Of a DNA stretch of 37,448 nucleotides, positions 7,485-16,491 are shown piece after piece (positions within the stretch are counted from its first letter, which is position 1; every line of letters begins with the position of its first letter). Origin of the DNA: Actinomycetes bacterium. Its GTDB lineage: Bacteria > Actinomycetota > Actinomycetes > S36-B12. A program made the position numbers and the translations under genes. The stretch is taken from the NCBI GenBank assembly GCA_014190275.1, contig BJGE01000013.1:1-37448 (forward strand), given 5' to 3'. A model generated the notes under the pieces. The model had not been told where the DNA came from. It saw only the letters and a program-made list of their open reading frames with translations, and made no database searches.

Positions 7485-8273
7485 TTATTCCGCGAGCTCC
7501 AGCTCAAAGGGCATGAGAATTGACGGTCCAGCTTGGCCACAATCAAGCCCGACCACCCAGACCTTGATGGTATTTGCCGGGGTCAGGTCCAAGATCAACC
7601 CGACCTCTTGCTGCTCGAATTTAGCGCGGTCGATCACGACGGTCCCAAGATCACCGGGTGCAATCAGGGCCGCGATGCAGGCCCGGATGGTTTCCACCCG
7701 GGCGGTGAAACCGGTATCGCCCTCAATCAAATTCTCGGGAGTTTCTTGGACGATACTGTCCATCGCACGGGCATCTGCCACCCCGATGCGGTCAAATAAA
7801 GCATCTATTTGATCCTGCATGGTCGTTCGGGTGTAGGTGGCGCCGCTAGCAATGACCTGACGCGCGGGCATCGTTTCACCCGAAACTCCCGTTGTCGTCT
7901 TGAGTCGGGCAGTGTCGGCTTGGGCGGCCGAGGGGGCACCTGAAACGGCTGCACCCGCCACCACAACCTCGGTACTTGGGGTGCGCACGGCCTGCACGAC
8001 CACCCCTACGGCGATTAGGGCAACCGAGGCGGCCACCAGCCCGCTCACCCAACGATTCCGGCGCCGCGGCGACATCGCGATGACGGTGGCCAGGGGCCCG
8101 CTCAGCACCAGGGGGGGCTCGGCCGCGATGGCCGCCGCGAGCCGATCCCAAACCGCCGCCGGCATGACCTCGGATGCCCCATCTTGGTCCGGGTGCAAGA
8201 AAGCCAACTCCGTCAGTGGTGCATCAAGGGGGCCATCGGGTTGGTCGATAGGCCCGTGGGTGTCATCAGCCAT
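7485..8273 (-). CDS. Anti-sigma factor-like single-pass membrane protein
   Basis: A 262-residue protein with a cytoplasmic N-terminal part of about 70 residues, one membrane helix (about 76-96, after RRRNRW) and an extracytoplasmic domain of about 165 residues that I do not recognise. No zinc-binding H-C-C motif of ZAS anti-sigma factors is seen. Position gives the role: it follows the ECF sigma gene with an 8-base overlap and precedes trxB, like the anti-SigM gene of mycobacteria. It would hold the sigma factor at the membrane until an envelope or redox signal releases it. ATG 8273 is preferred to GTG 8282 because the GGAGGGGG ribosome site abuts the GTG but is well spaced for the ATG. Confidence 0.7.
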   Translation of the reverse strand: MADDTHGPIDQPDGPLDAPLTELAFLHPDQDGASEVMPAAVWDRLAAAIAAEPPLVLSGPLATVIAMSPRRRNRWVSGLVAASVALIAVGVVVQAVRTPSTEVVVAGAAVSGAPSAAQADTARLKTTTGVSGETMPARQVIASGATYTRTTMQDQIDALFDRIGVADARAMDSIVQETPENLIEGDTGFTARVETIRACIAALIAPGDLGTVVIDRAKFEQQEVGLILDLTPANTIKVWVVGLDCGQAGPSILMPFELELAE

Positions 8274-8904
8274 TTGGTGCACCCCCCTCCGAGGCGTTGT
8301 CTTTCGGTATGACGGTGTCGGGTTCCTTACGGTTCCGCAGAAAAGCGAGCTCCTCGGCGAGCCGGGCCCGCCCGCGCGAGCAGCGACTCTTCACGGTACC
8401 TGTTGGGCAGCCCAAAAGGTCCGCGGCTTCTTGAATGGATTGGCCCTCAATGTCAACCAGGACGATGGCCGCCCGTTGATCCGGGGGCAGGTTTGCCAGG
8501 GCCGCCGCGATGACCAATTGGGTCTCGCGCTGGCTCATTTGGTCGCCCGGATCGGCCAAGGTCTGGCCCAAATCATCAGGTAGGGCTACCGCGGGCCGGC
8601 TCGACCGCCGGCGCAGCCTATCCAGGCAGGCGTTGACGACAATCCGGTGCAGCCAGGTGGTGACGGCCGCCTCACCTCGGAACTGATCGGCCCGCCTAAA
8701 AGCAGATAAGAATGCATCCTGCAAAGCGTCGGCGGCCTCCTCTGGATCACTGGTGGTTCGCAGGGCCACCGACCAGAGGCGATCTCGATGCCGATAGACG
8801 AGGGTCTCGAAGGCGACTGGGTCACCGGCAATATGTGCAGCGAGCAGTTGGGCGTCGGTGCGCTTGCCCCCGGCTGCCTGGGAGACCACCACTTCGGTGT
8901 CCAT
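8266..8904 (-). CDS. sigM: ECF-family RNA polymerase sigma factor, SigM-like
   Basis: A 212-residue sigma-70 factor with only regions 2 and 4. Region 2 includes FETLVYRHRDRLWSVAL, the DALQDAFLSAFRRAD segment and TWLHRIVVNACLDRLRRR. Region 4 includes LPPDQRAAIVLVDIEG and CPTGTVKSRCSRGRARL, the -35-binding helix-turn-helix. Neighbouring murJ, anti-sigma, trxB, trxA and cwlM match the sigM locus of actinobacteria, so control of envelope or oxidative stress genes is inferred. ATG 8904 has no ribosome site; TAGGCT lies eight bases upstream, suggesting a leaderless mRNA. I could not identify a convincing autoregulatory ECF promoter. Confidence 0.9.
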   Translation of the reverse strand: MDTEVVVSQAAGGKRTDAQLLAAHIAGDPVAFETLVYRHRDRLWSVALRTTSDPEEAADALQDAFLSAFRRADQFRGEAAVTTWLHRIVVNACLDRLRRRSSRPAVALPDDLGQTLADPGDQMSQRETQLVIAAALANLPPDQRAAIVLVDIEGQSIQEAADLLGCPTGTVKSRCSRGRARLAEELAFLRNRKEPDTVIPKDNASEGGAPNG

Positions 8905-8936
8905 GTTGCATGAGCCTAGAGGCAGGGGGTTGGCGG

Positions 8937-10451
8937 TTAGTTCAAGGTGACCTTACTGAGTCCAATCCGATAGGTACCGGGATCGTCAACGCGTTGTGGT
9001 AGCTGCGGAAACCAGAGCAAGACGTACTTGCCGGTGATTGCCCTTGGCCCGCGTAGTTCAATTTGCCTATCCCCGGCGGGGGCAGCGGCCAGCAGACTCC
9101 ACATTTGCGGGTCGGGCAGTATTTCGTCGGCCACCCGCACCTCGGTTGCCGCACCAACCCCGTCAAATGTCAACGCGACCGAGTTCACCTCATGGGGTTC
9201 ACCCATATTAATGATGATGCCAACTCCACCCTTCCCATCAGCATCCGCGGTCTTGTAGTTCTCCGATCGCCAAGCCGTGGTGATATCCAGGTCTGCAACA
9301 AGTGCTGCCTCGGTGTTGTTCTCACGACCCTTTTTTCCATCGGCGTTGCCATCTTTGTTGTCGTCGCCGAAGGGGTCGAAACTTCGCACTTTAACAATTG
9401 GCAGAGCGCCAGTGCTCGTGTTGGCGCTAGCTGAAGGTAATGGCAGCGCCGAGGCTGTTAGTAAATCCTGGTTTGCGACTTGTGTCGGGCTCGCGGTTAG
9501 CACCGAGCCACGGGTAATCAATTGCCAACCCCAAAACCCAAGACCAAAAATCACGGCGAAAGCAAGGATCACCAAGCCGGTGCGCAAGAGCAGACTTCGT
9601 GCCCACTGAGATCTAGTGTTTGGCGCCCCGCGGTGGTTGGCACCATGGGAGACCGGGGCGAGGTGATCGCGGGTAAGCCCGAGCATCGCGGTGAATGCGG
9701 CTGCGTCCGCGATCTTGGTGATCCCGCGGGGCCGGGCGGCACTACTCACTGACCGGGCAACGGCCTCGTCAATGGCCCGAGGCACTTCGGCCCGCACCCT
9801 AGAGGGCGGGAAAATATTGCCGCCACCGATTGGGGCGGCTGCCAGGCCGGCGAGGGGTGGTCCGGCCCACAGCCCGGTTACCAATAAATAAAGCAGACAG
9901 CCCAAACCGTCGACGTCGCTTTGGGTCTTGGTTTCGGCTAGATCCAGTGGTCCCCGCAGGCTTGCATCGACCGCGAGTCCCCGAACCCTTATCTCGCCGG
10001 CGTCAGTGACGATGACACTGGATGGCCGCAGGCGACCGTGGTTGACATTAGTACCGAGCCCGGCGGCAACCGACCTAGCGACTTCGGCCACGATATTGAC
10101 CGCATCGTCAATCGGTATTGGCTCGTCACTTCTAGCCTGCAGCAGTTCGGCTAGATTGCGTCCCGTAGCCCATTCGCTAACTACGGCAATCTGTTCGGGT
10201 TGGGTTGCAGTCTCAGCCAGGGTCAGCACATCGAGAATGCGGAGCAGCCGCCGATCTTCAACCAAGGCGGCGGCGCGTGCGGCGCCGAGAAATGCGGGCG
10301 CCCGTGGGTCATCGGCGTTAAGAATGCGCAGTGATACTTCGCGGTCTAATACTTCGTCGTGGCCCCGAAAAAATTGCACAGTTGGGTCGCGTCTTTTGGG
10401 ATCAAGATCTGCCAGCAGCAGGTATCGACCAATGCGTTCGGGCCCGATCAT
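8937..10451 (-). CDS. Membrane-anchored pseudokinase with extracytoplasmic discoidin-like domain
   Basis: A 504-residue protein in three parts: a cytoplasmic kinase-like fold (about 5-265), one membrane helix (about 288-311), and an extracytoplasmic beta-rich C-terminal domain containing the TAWRS and VLLWFPQLP segments seen in discoidin/F5-8-type or carbohydrate-binding domains. The kinase is dead on inspection: the ATP-lysine position reads VSLRIL (arginine), HRD reads HGR (138-140), and DFG reads RGL (157-159). In Mycobacterium tuberculosis the same three parts are fused to the C-terminus of MviN, where the phosphorylated pseudokinase recruits FhaA. Here they form a separate gene whose ATG overlaps the murJ stop as ATGA. 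Regulation of MurJ by protein-protein contact is inferred. Confidence 0.82.
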   Translation of the reverse strand: MIGPERIGRYLLLADLDPKRRDPTVQFFRGHDEVLDREVSLRILNADDPRAPAFLGAARAAALVEDRRLLRILDVLTLAETATQPEQIAVVSEWATGRNLAELLQARSDEPIPIDDAVNIVAEVARSVAAGLGTNVNHGRLRPSSVIVTDAGEIRVRGLAVDASLRGPLDLAETKTQSDVDGLGCLLYLLVTGLWAGPPLAGLAAAPIGGGNIFPPSRVRAEVPRAIDEAVARSVSSAARPRGITKIADAAAFTAMLGLTRDHLAPVSHGANHRGAPNTRSQWARSLLLRTGLVILAFAVIFGLGFWGWQLITRGSVLTASPTQVANQDLLTASALPLPSASANTSTGALPIVKVRSFDPFGDDNKDGNADGKKGRENNTEAALVADLDITTAWRSENYKTADADGKGGVGIIINMGEPHEVNSVALTFDGVGAATEVRVADEILPDPQMWSLLAAAPAGDRQIELRGPRAITGKYVLLWFPQLPQRVDDPGTYRIGLSKVTLN

Positions 10452-12106
10452 GATTGTCGAACCTTGCGCCGCAATAATTTTGTAACGTCGGAGACTTCCT
10501 TGATGCGTAAAGCCCAAGCGACCGCCCAATAGGAGGCAGCACCTAATGCCGTAACCACAATCAAAATCAGTAGCACCACGAGCTTGTCATCGGGTAGTTG
10601 ATCAACGAAGACGCGCCCGAGGAGGGCGTGAGCGCCCAGCATGATGCCGAGTGCAATGAGGCCTGCGACACAGATACGTAACAAACTTCGGATGGTTCGA
10701 CCAGAATCAAGACCACCGACCCGACGGGCGAGCAGCACCCAAGCCAACGCCAGACCAACCCAATAGGAAAGCGAATAAGTCAAGGCGATCATCGCGACCT
10801 GCGCACCACCGGCCGGGGCGATTCTAAATAACGGTAAGACCGTAACCAGCCAGAACAAGCTCAGCGCAACGGTGATGAAGAAGGGCGTTCGGGTGTCCTC
10901 CATAGCGTAGTAGCCCCGCAGAAGCACATAGAAAAGAGTGAAGGGCAAGAGCCCAATCATGAAGATGGAAACAACCTCGCCCATCAAGGAAGCCTGCTCG
11001 GGTGTTGCGGCACCATAACCGAAGAGCAGCACCGCCAAATCTGACCCGGTAACAAAGAGCACCGCGACAATTGGCACTATTAAGGCGGCGACCGTGCGCA
11101 TGGTGGTGCCGACATCACTGCCAACGCGTCGCAACTCACCAGCGTGCGCGATGCGACTCAAAGCGGGCAGCATCGCGGTAACTATCGAAATCGTGATGAC
11201 ACTATGGGGCAACATGAAGACCAAGTGCGCTTTTTGGTAGGTGGTCAGGCCGGCAGCTACGGTGCCGGCTGCGGCGGCGTCAACGTTGGCTTGGGTGGCA
11301 AGCCTGGTGATCACGACATAAGTCGCCTGATTGACGAGCACCAAGCCAATGGTCCACATTGCCAACGCACCTGCCTTGCCGAGGCCGGCACCCTTCCAAT
11401 CAAAGCGTGGCTTCCAGTGGAAACCAGAGCGCCGCAGAACCGGGAGCAAGATAATGGCTTGGGCGATAACACCAAGGGTGGTTCCGATGCCAAGAATGAG
11501 GATCTGTTGGGTGGTGAGCTCCCCATCGGCTGCCGCTGAGGTGCCTGCCACGGCGATGAACAACAAGAAGGTCGCGATCGCGATCACATTATTTGCGATC
11601 GGCGCGAACATAGGAGCCCCGAATCGTCCGCGAGCATTAAGTACTTGACCAAGAATCGAATAGATACCGTAGAAGAGCACCTGGGGCAGACAAAGTCTCG
11701 CAAAGGCGACAGCCAGGTCAAATTCCTTAGTTGGGTAATCGGACGGGGTGTAAAGATCAACGATCAGTGGTGCCGCGAGCACCGCGATTATGGACAGTAG
11801 GAGCAGCGCTGTCACGATGAGTGTTATCAGGCGATCCGCGTACGCCTTACCCTGGTCTTCGTCTTCACTCATACGGCGCACCAGTTGTGGTATGAAAACC
11901 GCGTTGAGCGCACCGCCGATGATCAAGATGTAGACGATCGTGGGCAGGCTATTGCCAAGGGAGAAGGCATCAGATACTAAGTAGAAGCCGAGAGCTGCGG
12001 CGGCTGCGACATCTCGTAAAACCCCGGTGATGCGCGAAATGATGGTGCCCGACGCCATGACAGCACTGGATCGCACCAGAGCGCTGCCACTTGCATTTTC
12101 GGTCAC
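10448..12106 (-). CDS. murJ: Lipid II flippase MurJ (MviN)
   Basis: A 552-residue polytopic protein, about 14 membrane helices, of the MOP/MviN family that moves lipid II across the membrane for peptidoglycan synthesis. The N-terminus shows the family start SGTIISRITGVLRDVAAAAALG and later PQLVRRMSEDEDQGKAY and VLFYGIYSILGQVLNARG. It ends soon after the last helix, lacking the fused kinase of the mycobacterial protein; that part is encoded by the next gene. GTG 12106 overlaps the stop of the DUF6049 gene (GTGA), so translation is probably coupled. Order NUDIX-DUF6049-murJ-pseudokinase-sigM is the standard actinobacterial one. Confidence 0.93.
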   Translation of the reverse strand: MTENASGSALVRSSAVMASGTIISRITGVLRDVAAAAALGFYLVSDAFSLGNSLPTIVYILIIGGALNAVFIPQLVRRMSEDEDQGKAYADRLITLIVTALLLLSIIAVLAAPLIVDLYTPSDYPTKEFDLAVAFARLCLPQVLFYGIYSILGQVLNARGRFGAPMFAPIANNVIAIATFLLFIAVAGTSAAADGELTTQQILILGIGTTLGVIAQAIILLPVLRRSGFHWKPRFDWKGAGLGKAGALAMWTIGLVLVNQATYVVITRLATQANVDAAAAGTVAAGLTTYQKAHLVFMLPHSVITISIVTAMLPALSRIAHAGELRRVGSDVGTTMRTVAALIVPIVAVLFVTGSDLAVLLFGYGAATPEQASLMGEVVSIFMIGLLPFTLFYVLLRGYYAMEDTRTPFFITVALSLFWLVTVLPLFRIAPAGGAQVAMIALTYSLSYWVGLALAWVLLARRVGGLDSGRTIRSLLRICVAGLIALGIMLGAHALLGRVFVDQLPDDKLVVLLILIVVTALGAASYWAVAWALRIKEVSDVTKLLRRKVRQS

Positions 12107-14232
12107 GAGGACACCGTGTCAGATGATCTACCCGCGCGCTGGGAGCGTTGGGCTTTCCAGATGCGTCGTGTCACTCCAACTACAACGAAAATAAGGATTG
12201 CCACGAACGCGGCGCCAACGACCCAACCGGCCGCTCTTGAGTAAGCGGTTGATGTCAAAGTGATGGTGCTAGGGATGCCGTACTTGGTGCCCTCGGGGGT
12301 CAAGATCTGAATATTTACCGGGAGTGGATCGCCCCCGATTACCCGGGCCTCAACTTCTACACTGACCTTGCGCCCGGCTTCGATGACGATGTTCGTCACC
12401 GGGGGTGACTCTAGGCGCGCGGCTGGTATCCCGATTAGCTGCATGCTCACCGTGACACTTTGATCCAAGTCATTGGCCAAGGTGATGGGCACCTGGCCTG
12501 AATCACCCGAGAAAGTTATGGTGCCGGTGGAAAGTGCTCGGACCTTTGCCATCTGTGCAAGAAGTTCAACATTGATTTGCTTCAGCAGCATGCGACCGGT
12601 GGTGGGCTGACTGCGCCATGCCGAAGATAAAGTGCGCATGATGGCTTGGGAGAAGCCAACGGAAATAGCCGCAGGATCATCGAGAATCGCGACGAATTGC
12701 TGGAGTCGACCCTGTGACTTCAGTACCTGTTGGAGATAGGCGGTAGGGAGTTCGCCCTGCTTGGCAAGTTGACCGTAATTCAAGCTTTGACTGAATGCGG
12801 GCGTCGTAGTTAGGAGCGCGTCAATTGACTGAACCGAAAGCCAAGGTGCGGTGCTGGTTGCCGCCAATAGATCATTTAGCAGTTGTGGATCCGGTGCCCA
12901 GCGCACATCTAATGGGGCCACCACCACCCGGGCTGATCCGGTTGCCGTAGTGGCGAGCAGCGCGGTCTGCGCGAGGAATTGTTGACGGGCCAAGATCATG
13001 TCATCGGCGCCACTATCTGCGGTGGTGAGCAAATTGGCGAGGCCCGGATCAATGAGGATGGCGGTTAATGCGCCCGCTGGAGTGCTGATTGAGGCTAGAG
13101 CCGGCGACTCACTTGAGGTGGTAACAGCGCGGGACGACATAACAACGGTGCTCACCCCAGATGACACAAGTAGTTCCGCCGTCTGCTTATCAATGCGCCC
13201 ACCGGGTGCCCAGTAAATGGTTTCGGCGACGGGTGTGCCGATTGCGGTGCGCGAGATGATCGGCGCCTGGGTCACTGCCCGAATCAGATCGGTGGTTAAA
13301 TCCGCCCTGCGCAACGCGGTGGCATCGACATCGGCGTAGGGCAGCACGCGAAGTTGCGACGTGACTTTCGACGCAGCAGCTGCGGCGTCAAGGGCGGCGC
13401 GCAGCGAAGTCAACCAGCCTGCAACCGAATCGGATTGATCACCGGCCATCGGGCTGCCATTTTCTTGAACGAGATAACCCTGTGACATGGACGACGCGGC
13501 TTGGAGTAACTCTGGGTCCGCGAACCAGGACACCTGCCCGGGGTGATTGGCACCGACCTCCACGAGTTCGTCAAGGCGTCCACCCGGTGACATCGCCTTC
13601 GGGGTTTGGTCGTTAACTAACACCCCATTGGCGTTGCGGGCCGGCCAGTCGGCGAGTGGCCAGAGCCAGGTAACTCCAACCGGAGTAATGCCCGAGCCGG
13701 TTGGCAACCACGGTAGGAACGTCCGCTCAATGCCTTTGCGCTCATCGAATTCGTCAACACCGGGTGTGGCGCCAAGGGCTTCAACTGCAATTACATAGGT
13801 GCCGGGTTCGGTTAGACCCAAATCCGCAAAGTCAATTGTGATATCGAAGAACTCCTGCTCGTTTGGAGCCAGGGTCGTTGTGATCGAAGATCTGGTTGCA
13901 TCAATACTGCTGGAGCCATCATCGACAGCTGAGATAAGGCCTGCCTCAGTGACGGCGGTTAAGGCACTTAGCTCAGTTAGTGGCGAATCGGCAACCCTTA
14001 GTTGTACCGAAACGTTTTCGATTGGCCGCCCAGAGATATTTATGACGCGGCCCACCAGTCGAAGGGTGCTTTTTTGCTTTGGCACTAACGGAGTAAATTG
14101 GTCGAGCACGATTTCAATTTCGGAATCAACCGGTATCGCTTGGGAAATTGGCGCCATACCAACCAGGCCAGTAACGCTGATCAAGATCGCCAACCCAAGG
14201 CGCTGCGACCTGGTGGCTGTCAGGTGAGGCAC
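12103..14232 (-). CDS. DUF6049 family protein
   Basis: A 709-residue exported protein anchored at both ends: an N-terminal signal sequence (about 10-32, ending near ISQAIP), a large extracytoplasmic part, and a C-terminal membrane helix ([19 protein letters not shown]) with a basic cytoplasmic tail. The first folded part resembles an Ig-like domain ([19 protein letters not shown]) and a similar beta-rich segment recurs near the end. Function is unknown; the gene is conserved next to murJ in actinobacteria (Rv3909 in M. tuberculosis), which points to a role at the cell envelope. GTG 14232 lies inside the 3' end of the NUDIX gene, 13 bases of overlap. Confidence 0.85.
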   Translation of the reverse strand: MPHLTATRSQRLGLAILISVTGLVGMAPISQAIPVDSEIEIVLDQFTPLVPKQKSTLRLVGRVINISGRPIENVSVQLRVADSPLTELSALTAVTEAGLISAVDDGSSSIDATRSSITTTLAPNEQEFFDITIDFADLGLTEPGTYVIAVEALGATPGVDEFDERKGIERTFLPWLPTGSGITPVGVTWLWPLADWPARNANGVLVNDQTPKAMSPGGRLDELVEVGANHPGQVSWFADPELLQAASSMSQGYLVQENGSPMAGDQSDSVAGWLTSLRAALDAAAAASKVTSQLRVLPYADVDATALRRADLTTDLIRAVTQAPIISRTAIGTPVAETIYWAPGGRIDKQTAELLVSSGVSTVVMSSRAVTTSSESPALASISTPAGALTAILIDPGLANLLTTADSGADDMILARQQFLAQTALLATTATGSARVVVAPLDVRWAPDPQLLNDLLAATSTAPWLSVQSIDALLTTTPAFSQSLNYGQLAKQGELPTAYLQQVLKSQGRLQQFVAILDDPAAISVGFSQAIMRTLSSAWRSQPTTGRMLLKQINVELLAQMAKVRALSTGTITFSGDSGQVPITLANDLDQSVTVSMQLIGIPAARLESPPVTNIVIEAGRKVSVEVEARVIGGDPLPVNIQILTPEGTKYGIPSTITLTSTAYSRAAGWVVGAAFVAILIFVVVGVTRRIWKAQRSQRAGRSSDTVSS

Positions 14233-14672
14233 GTATCGCCAAGTAAATCCGAGACTTTGGTGATGAGTTTTCGCTCATCGGGGTAGTGGAGCTTCGAACT
14301 CACTTCAGCCAAGGGCACCCACGCCACTTGAGAGACTTCAATATCGGAATCACTGAGTTCACCGCCTTTAGCTTGCATCAGATAATGATGGACGGTCTTG
14401 TGAGTGCGGTGGGTTTTCGTCATGAACCAAAAATCGATTATGCCCAGCGGGGCCAAGATGCTGCCTAGGATGCCAGTTTCCTCACCCACCTCGCGGATGG
14501 CGGCCACTTCGATGGTCTCACCGGGCTCAACATGGCCTTTGGGAAGTAACCAAATAAGGCGCCCGCGCCGCTGTCGGCGGGCGATGAGGGCGGCCACCGG
14601 AATTGGGCCCCTTAAATCCAAGACCAACCCGCCGGCCGAGGTCTCCTCGACGATTGGAAGGGGTGTAGCCAT
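14220..14672 (-). CDS. NUDIX hydrolase
   Basis: A 150-residue protein with a complete Nudix box, [17 protein letters not shown] followed by GEETGI, which binds the metal and hydrolyses a nucleoside diphosphate linked to another group. The substrate is not determined; the neighbouring mycobacterial homologue is called MutT4. It heads the DUF6049-murJ cluster and is divergent from cca, as in other actinobacteria. ATG 14672 has no ribosome site but TATCCT ends six bases upstream, fitting a leaderless transcript. Confidence 0.9.
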   Translation of the reverse strand: MATPLPIVEETSAGGLVLDLRGPIPVAALIARRQRRGRLIWLLPKGHVEPGETIEVAAIREVGEETGILGSILAPLGIIDFWFMTKTHRTHKTVHHYLMQAKGGELSDSDIEVSQVAWVPLAEVSSKLHYPDERKLITKVSDLLGDTCLT

Positions 14673-14678
14673 ATCGGC

Positions 14679-14709
14679 AGGATAAACCTGATAGCGGGTT
14701 CATTACGCT
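14679..14709. promoter_or_regulatory. Divergent leaderless promoters for NUDIX operon and cca
   Basis: The 44-base gap between the two start codons holds TATCCT on the minus strand (14684-14679), six bases before ATG 14672, and TACGCT on the plus strand (14704-14709), seven bases before GTG 14717. Neither gene has a Shine-Dalgarno. No -35 box of good quality is visible for either. Both would give mRNAs starting at the start codon. Confidence 0.5.
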
Positions 14710-14716
14710 GGCCTAC

Positions 14717-16150
14717 GTGTCGACGCCAGCTGAACTCCAGATCGGAGCCCACTTAGCCCCGATTTCTGGGCTTTTGACGGATATCGGCGAGCGATTTACG
14801 GCCGCCGGCCACGACATCGCCCTGGTGGGCGGCCCGGTCCGCGATGCCTTGCTCGGCCGGGTGGGAGCGACCCCGGACCTGGACTTCGCCACCGCTGCCC
14901 GGCCAGAGGTCATTATCGAACTGTTAACCGGGCTGGCCTCAGCAATTTGGGATGTGGGTATTCGATTTGGCACGGTTGGCGCTCGCATCGCGGGCTATGA
15001 ATGTGAAATCACCACCTATCGGACCGAACACTATGACCGTGATTCGCGTAAGCCGGTCGTCGACTTCGGCGATACCCTCGCGGGCGACTTAGGACGCCGC
15101 GATTTCACAGTCAACGCCTTGGCATTGCGATTACCCCAAATGCAGTTGGTGGATCTCTTTACTGGGATTGCCGATCTGGAGAACTATCTGCTGCGTACGC
15201 CGGGGCGAGCCCAGGATTCATTTGATGATGACCCGCTTCGCATCATGCGCGCTGCGCGATTTGTGGCTCAACATGGCTTCCGGGTAAGTGATGACGTGCG
15301 CGAGGCGATGCACGAGCAGGCGGAGCGCATCACCATCGTTTCCGCTGAGCGGGTGCGCGAAGAATTCATGAAAACTCTGATGGCCCCAGATCCGCGCGCG
15401 GGCTTGGAGTTACTTGTTGACACCGGTGTCACCGATTGGATCCTGCCTGAATTGCCCGCACTTCGCTTGGCAGAGGATGAGCATCATCGCCATAAGGACG
15501 TTTACGAGCACTCCCTAATGGTGCTTGAACAGGCCATTGACATGGAAACCATGCACGATCCGGTTAGTGGGCCAGACCCGGTGCTTCGGCTTGCGGCGTT
15601 ACTACATGACATCGGCAAACCGAAGACTCGTAAGTTTGAAAAGGACGGCGGGGTGTCATTTCACCATCATGAGATGGTCGGTGCCCGCATGGTCCGAAAG
15701 CGCATGAAGGCCATGCGATTTTCAAATGAGACTACTGAGCAGGTTGCGCGGCTGGTCGAATTACACCTGCGGTTCCATGGCTATGGCACAGGTGAATGGA
15801 CCGATTCGGCCGTGCGCCGATATGTACGTGACGCCGGCGAGCAACTTGTGCAACTACATAAACTCACGCGTGCCGACTCAACCACCCGCAACAAGCGTCG
15901 GGCAACCGCGCTACAACAGGCCTATGACGGCCTGGAAAACCGTATCAATGTGCTGGAACAGGAGGAGGAACTTGCGTCCCTGCGCCCGGACCTTGATGGT
16001 GCGTCGATCATGCGCATCTTGAACCTACCACCGGGCCCGGTCGTCGGGGAGGCGTATCGGTTCTTGATGGACCTGCGCCTAGATCGCGGGCCCCTAGGGG
16101 AGGAGCAGGCGACGCAGGCGCTTCTTGCCTGGTGGGCCGCTCGCTCCTAG
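14717..16150 (+). CDS. cca: CCA tRNA nucleotidyltransferase
   Basis: Adds or repairs the CCA end of tRNA in the cytoplasm. The nucleotidyltransferase head shows LVGGPVRDALLG (about 37-47) and the metal-binding pair D54/D56 in DLDFAT; then GRRDFTVNALAL and DDPLRIMRAARFVAQ of the class II enzymes; then an HD domain with YEHS (H265) and LLHDIGKP (H297-D298). At 477 residues it matches actinobacterial forms, which keep the HD domain. It corresponds to pcnA/Rv3907 at the conserved locus beside NUDIX and murJ. GTG 14717 is chosen because a TANNNT box ends seven bases before it. Confidence 0.95.
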   Translation: MSTPAELQIGAHLAPISGLLTDIGERFTAAGHDIALVGGPVRDALLGRVGATPDLDFATAARPEVIIELLTGLASAIWDVGIRFGTVGARIAGYECEITTYRTEHYDRDSRKPVVDFGDTLAGDLGRRDFTVNALALRLPQMQLVDLFTGIADLENYLLRTPGRAQDSFDDDPLRIMRAARFVAQHGFRVSDDVREAMHEQAERITIVSAERVREEFMKTLMAPDPRAGLELLVDTGVTDWILPELPALRLAEDEHHRHKDVYEHSLMVLEQAIDMETMHDPVSGPDPVLRLAALLHDIGKPKTRKFEKDGGVSFHHHEMVGARMVRKRMKAMRFSNETTEQVARLVELHLRFHGYGTGEWTDSAVRRYVRDAGEQLVQLHKLTRADSTTRNKRRATALQQAYDGLENRINVLEQEEELASLRPDLDGASIMRILNLPPGPVVGEAYRFLMDLRLDRGPLGEEQATQALLAWWAARS

Positions 16151-16166
16151 CGCCGCAGCCTACTTA

Positions 16167-16334
16167 CTAGATCAGGTGCACCCCGGCCGCTGTCGCAGCC
16201 TGGCCGAGCCGGGTATCGAAGGTCATTAGTGGAAGCCCCTTGTCAAGGGTTAAGGCCAAATAGGAGCCGTCGTACACACTCAAATCGCGTTCACGGGCGA
16301 CGCCAATAAGACGAGTCAAATTGGTGGGCGGCCC
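16167..16334 (-). pseudogene. VapC-like PIN-domain toxin, C-terminal fragment
   Basis: The last 55 residues of a PIN-domain ribonuclease toxin are readable in one frame: ARERDLSVYDGSYLALTL, KGLPLMTFDTRLGQAA, ATAAGVHLI and a stop. The family pattern is L-S-x-Y-D-x-x-Y-L-x-L-A, then L-x-T-x-D-x-x-L-x-x-A-A, which holds the later acidic residues of the active site. The N-terminal half, including the first catalytic aspartate, is absent; upstream sequence up to the antitoxin remnant does not continue the frame. It is therefore inactive. Confidence 0.65.
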
Positions 16335-16392
16335 AAACTTTCACTTGTGAGGGCCGTCATCACTCATCTCGCGAATCGAATCTGGCCCCGGG

Positions 16393-16491
16393 TCATGCTG
16401 CGGGTATGAGGCGCGCCACTACCTGGCCACCTTTAGTGATGATGAAGTCTTCACCGCCCACAACCCCAAGTGAACCGACTAATCTGCGCAT
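16393..16491 (-). pseudogene. Phd/VapB-type antitoxin remnant
   Basis: A 32-codon frame with GGEDFIITKGGQVVARLIPA, the characteristic central strand-turn-strand of Phd/YefM-type antitoxins (G-E-x-x-x-I-T-x-x-G-x-P-V-A-R-L-x-P). The N-terminal DNA-binding segment has shrunk to a dozen unrelated residues, and the toxin-binding tail is missing. It lies upstream of the VapC fragment on the same strand, so the two are the ruins of one pair. Its first codon directly abuts the ATG of the divergent DUF2252 gene, whose -10-like box lies inside it. Confidence 0.6.
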
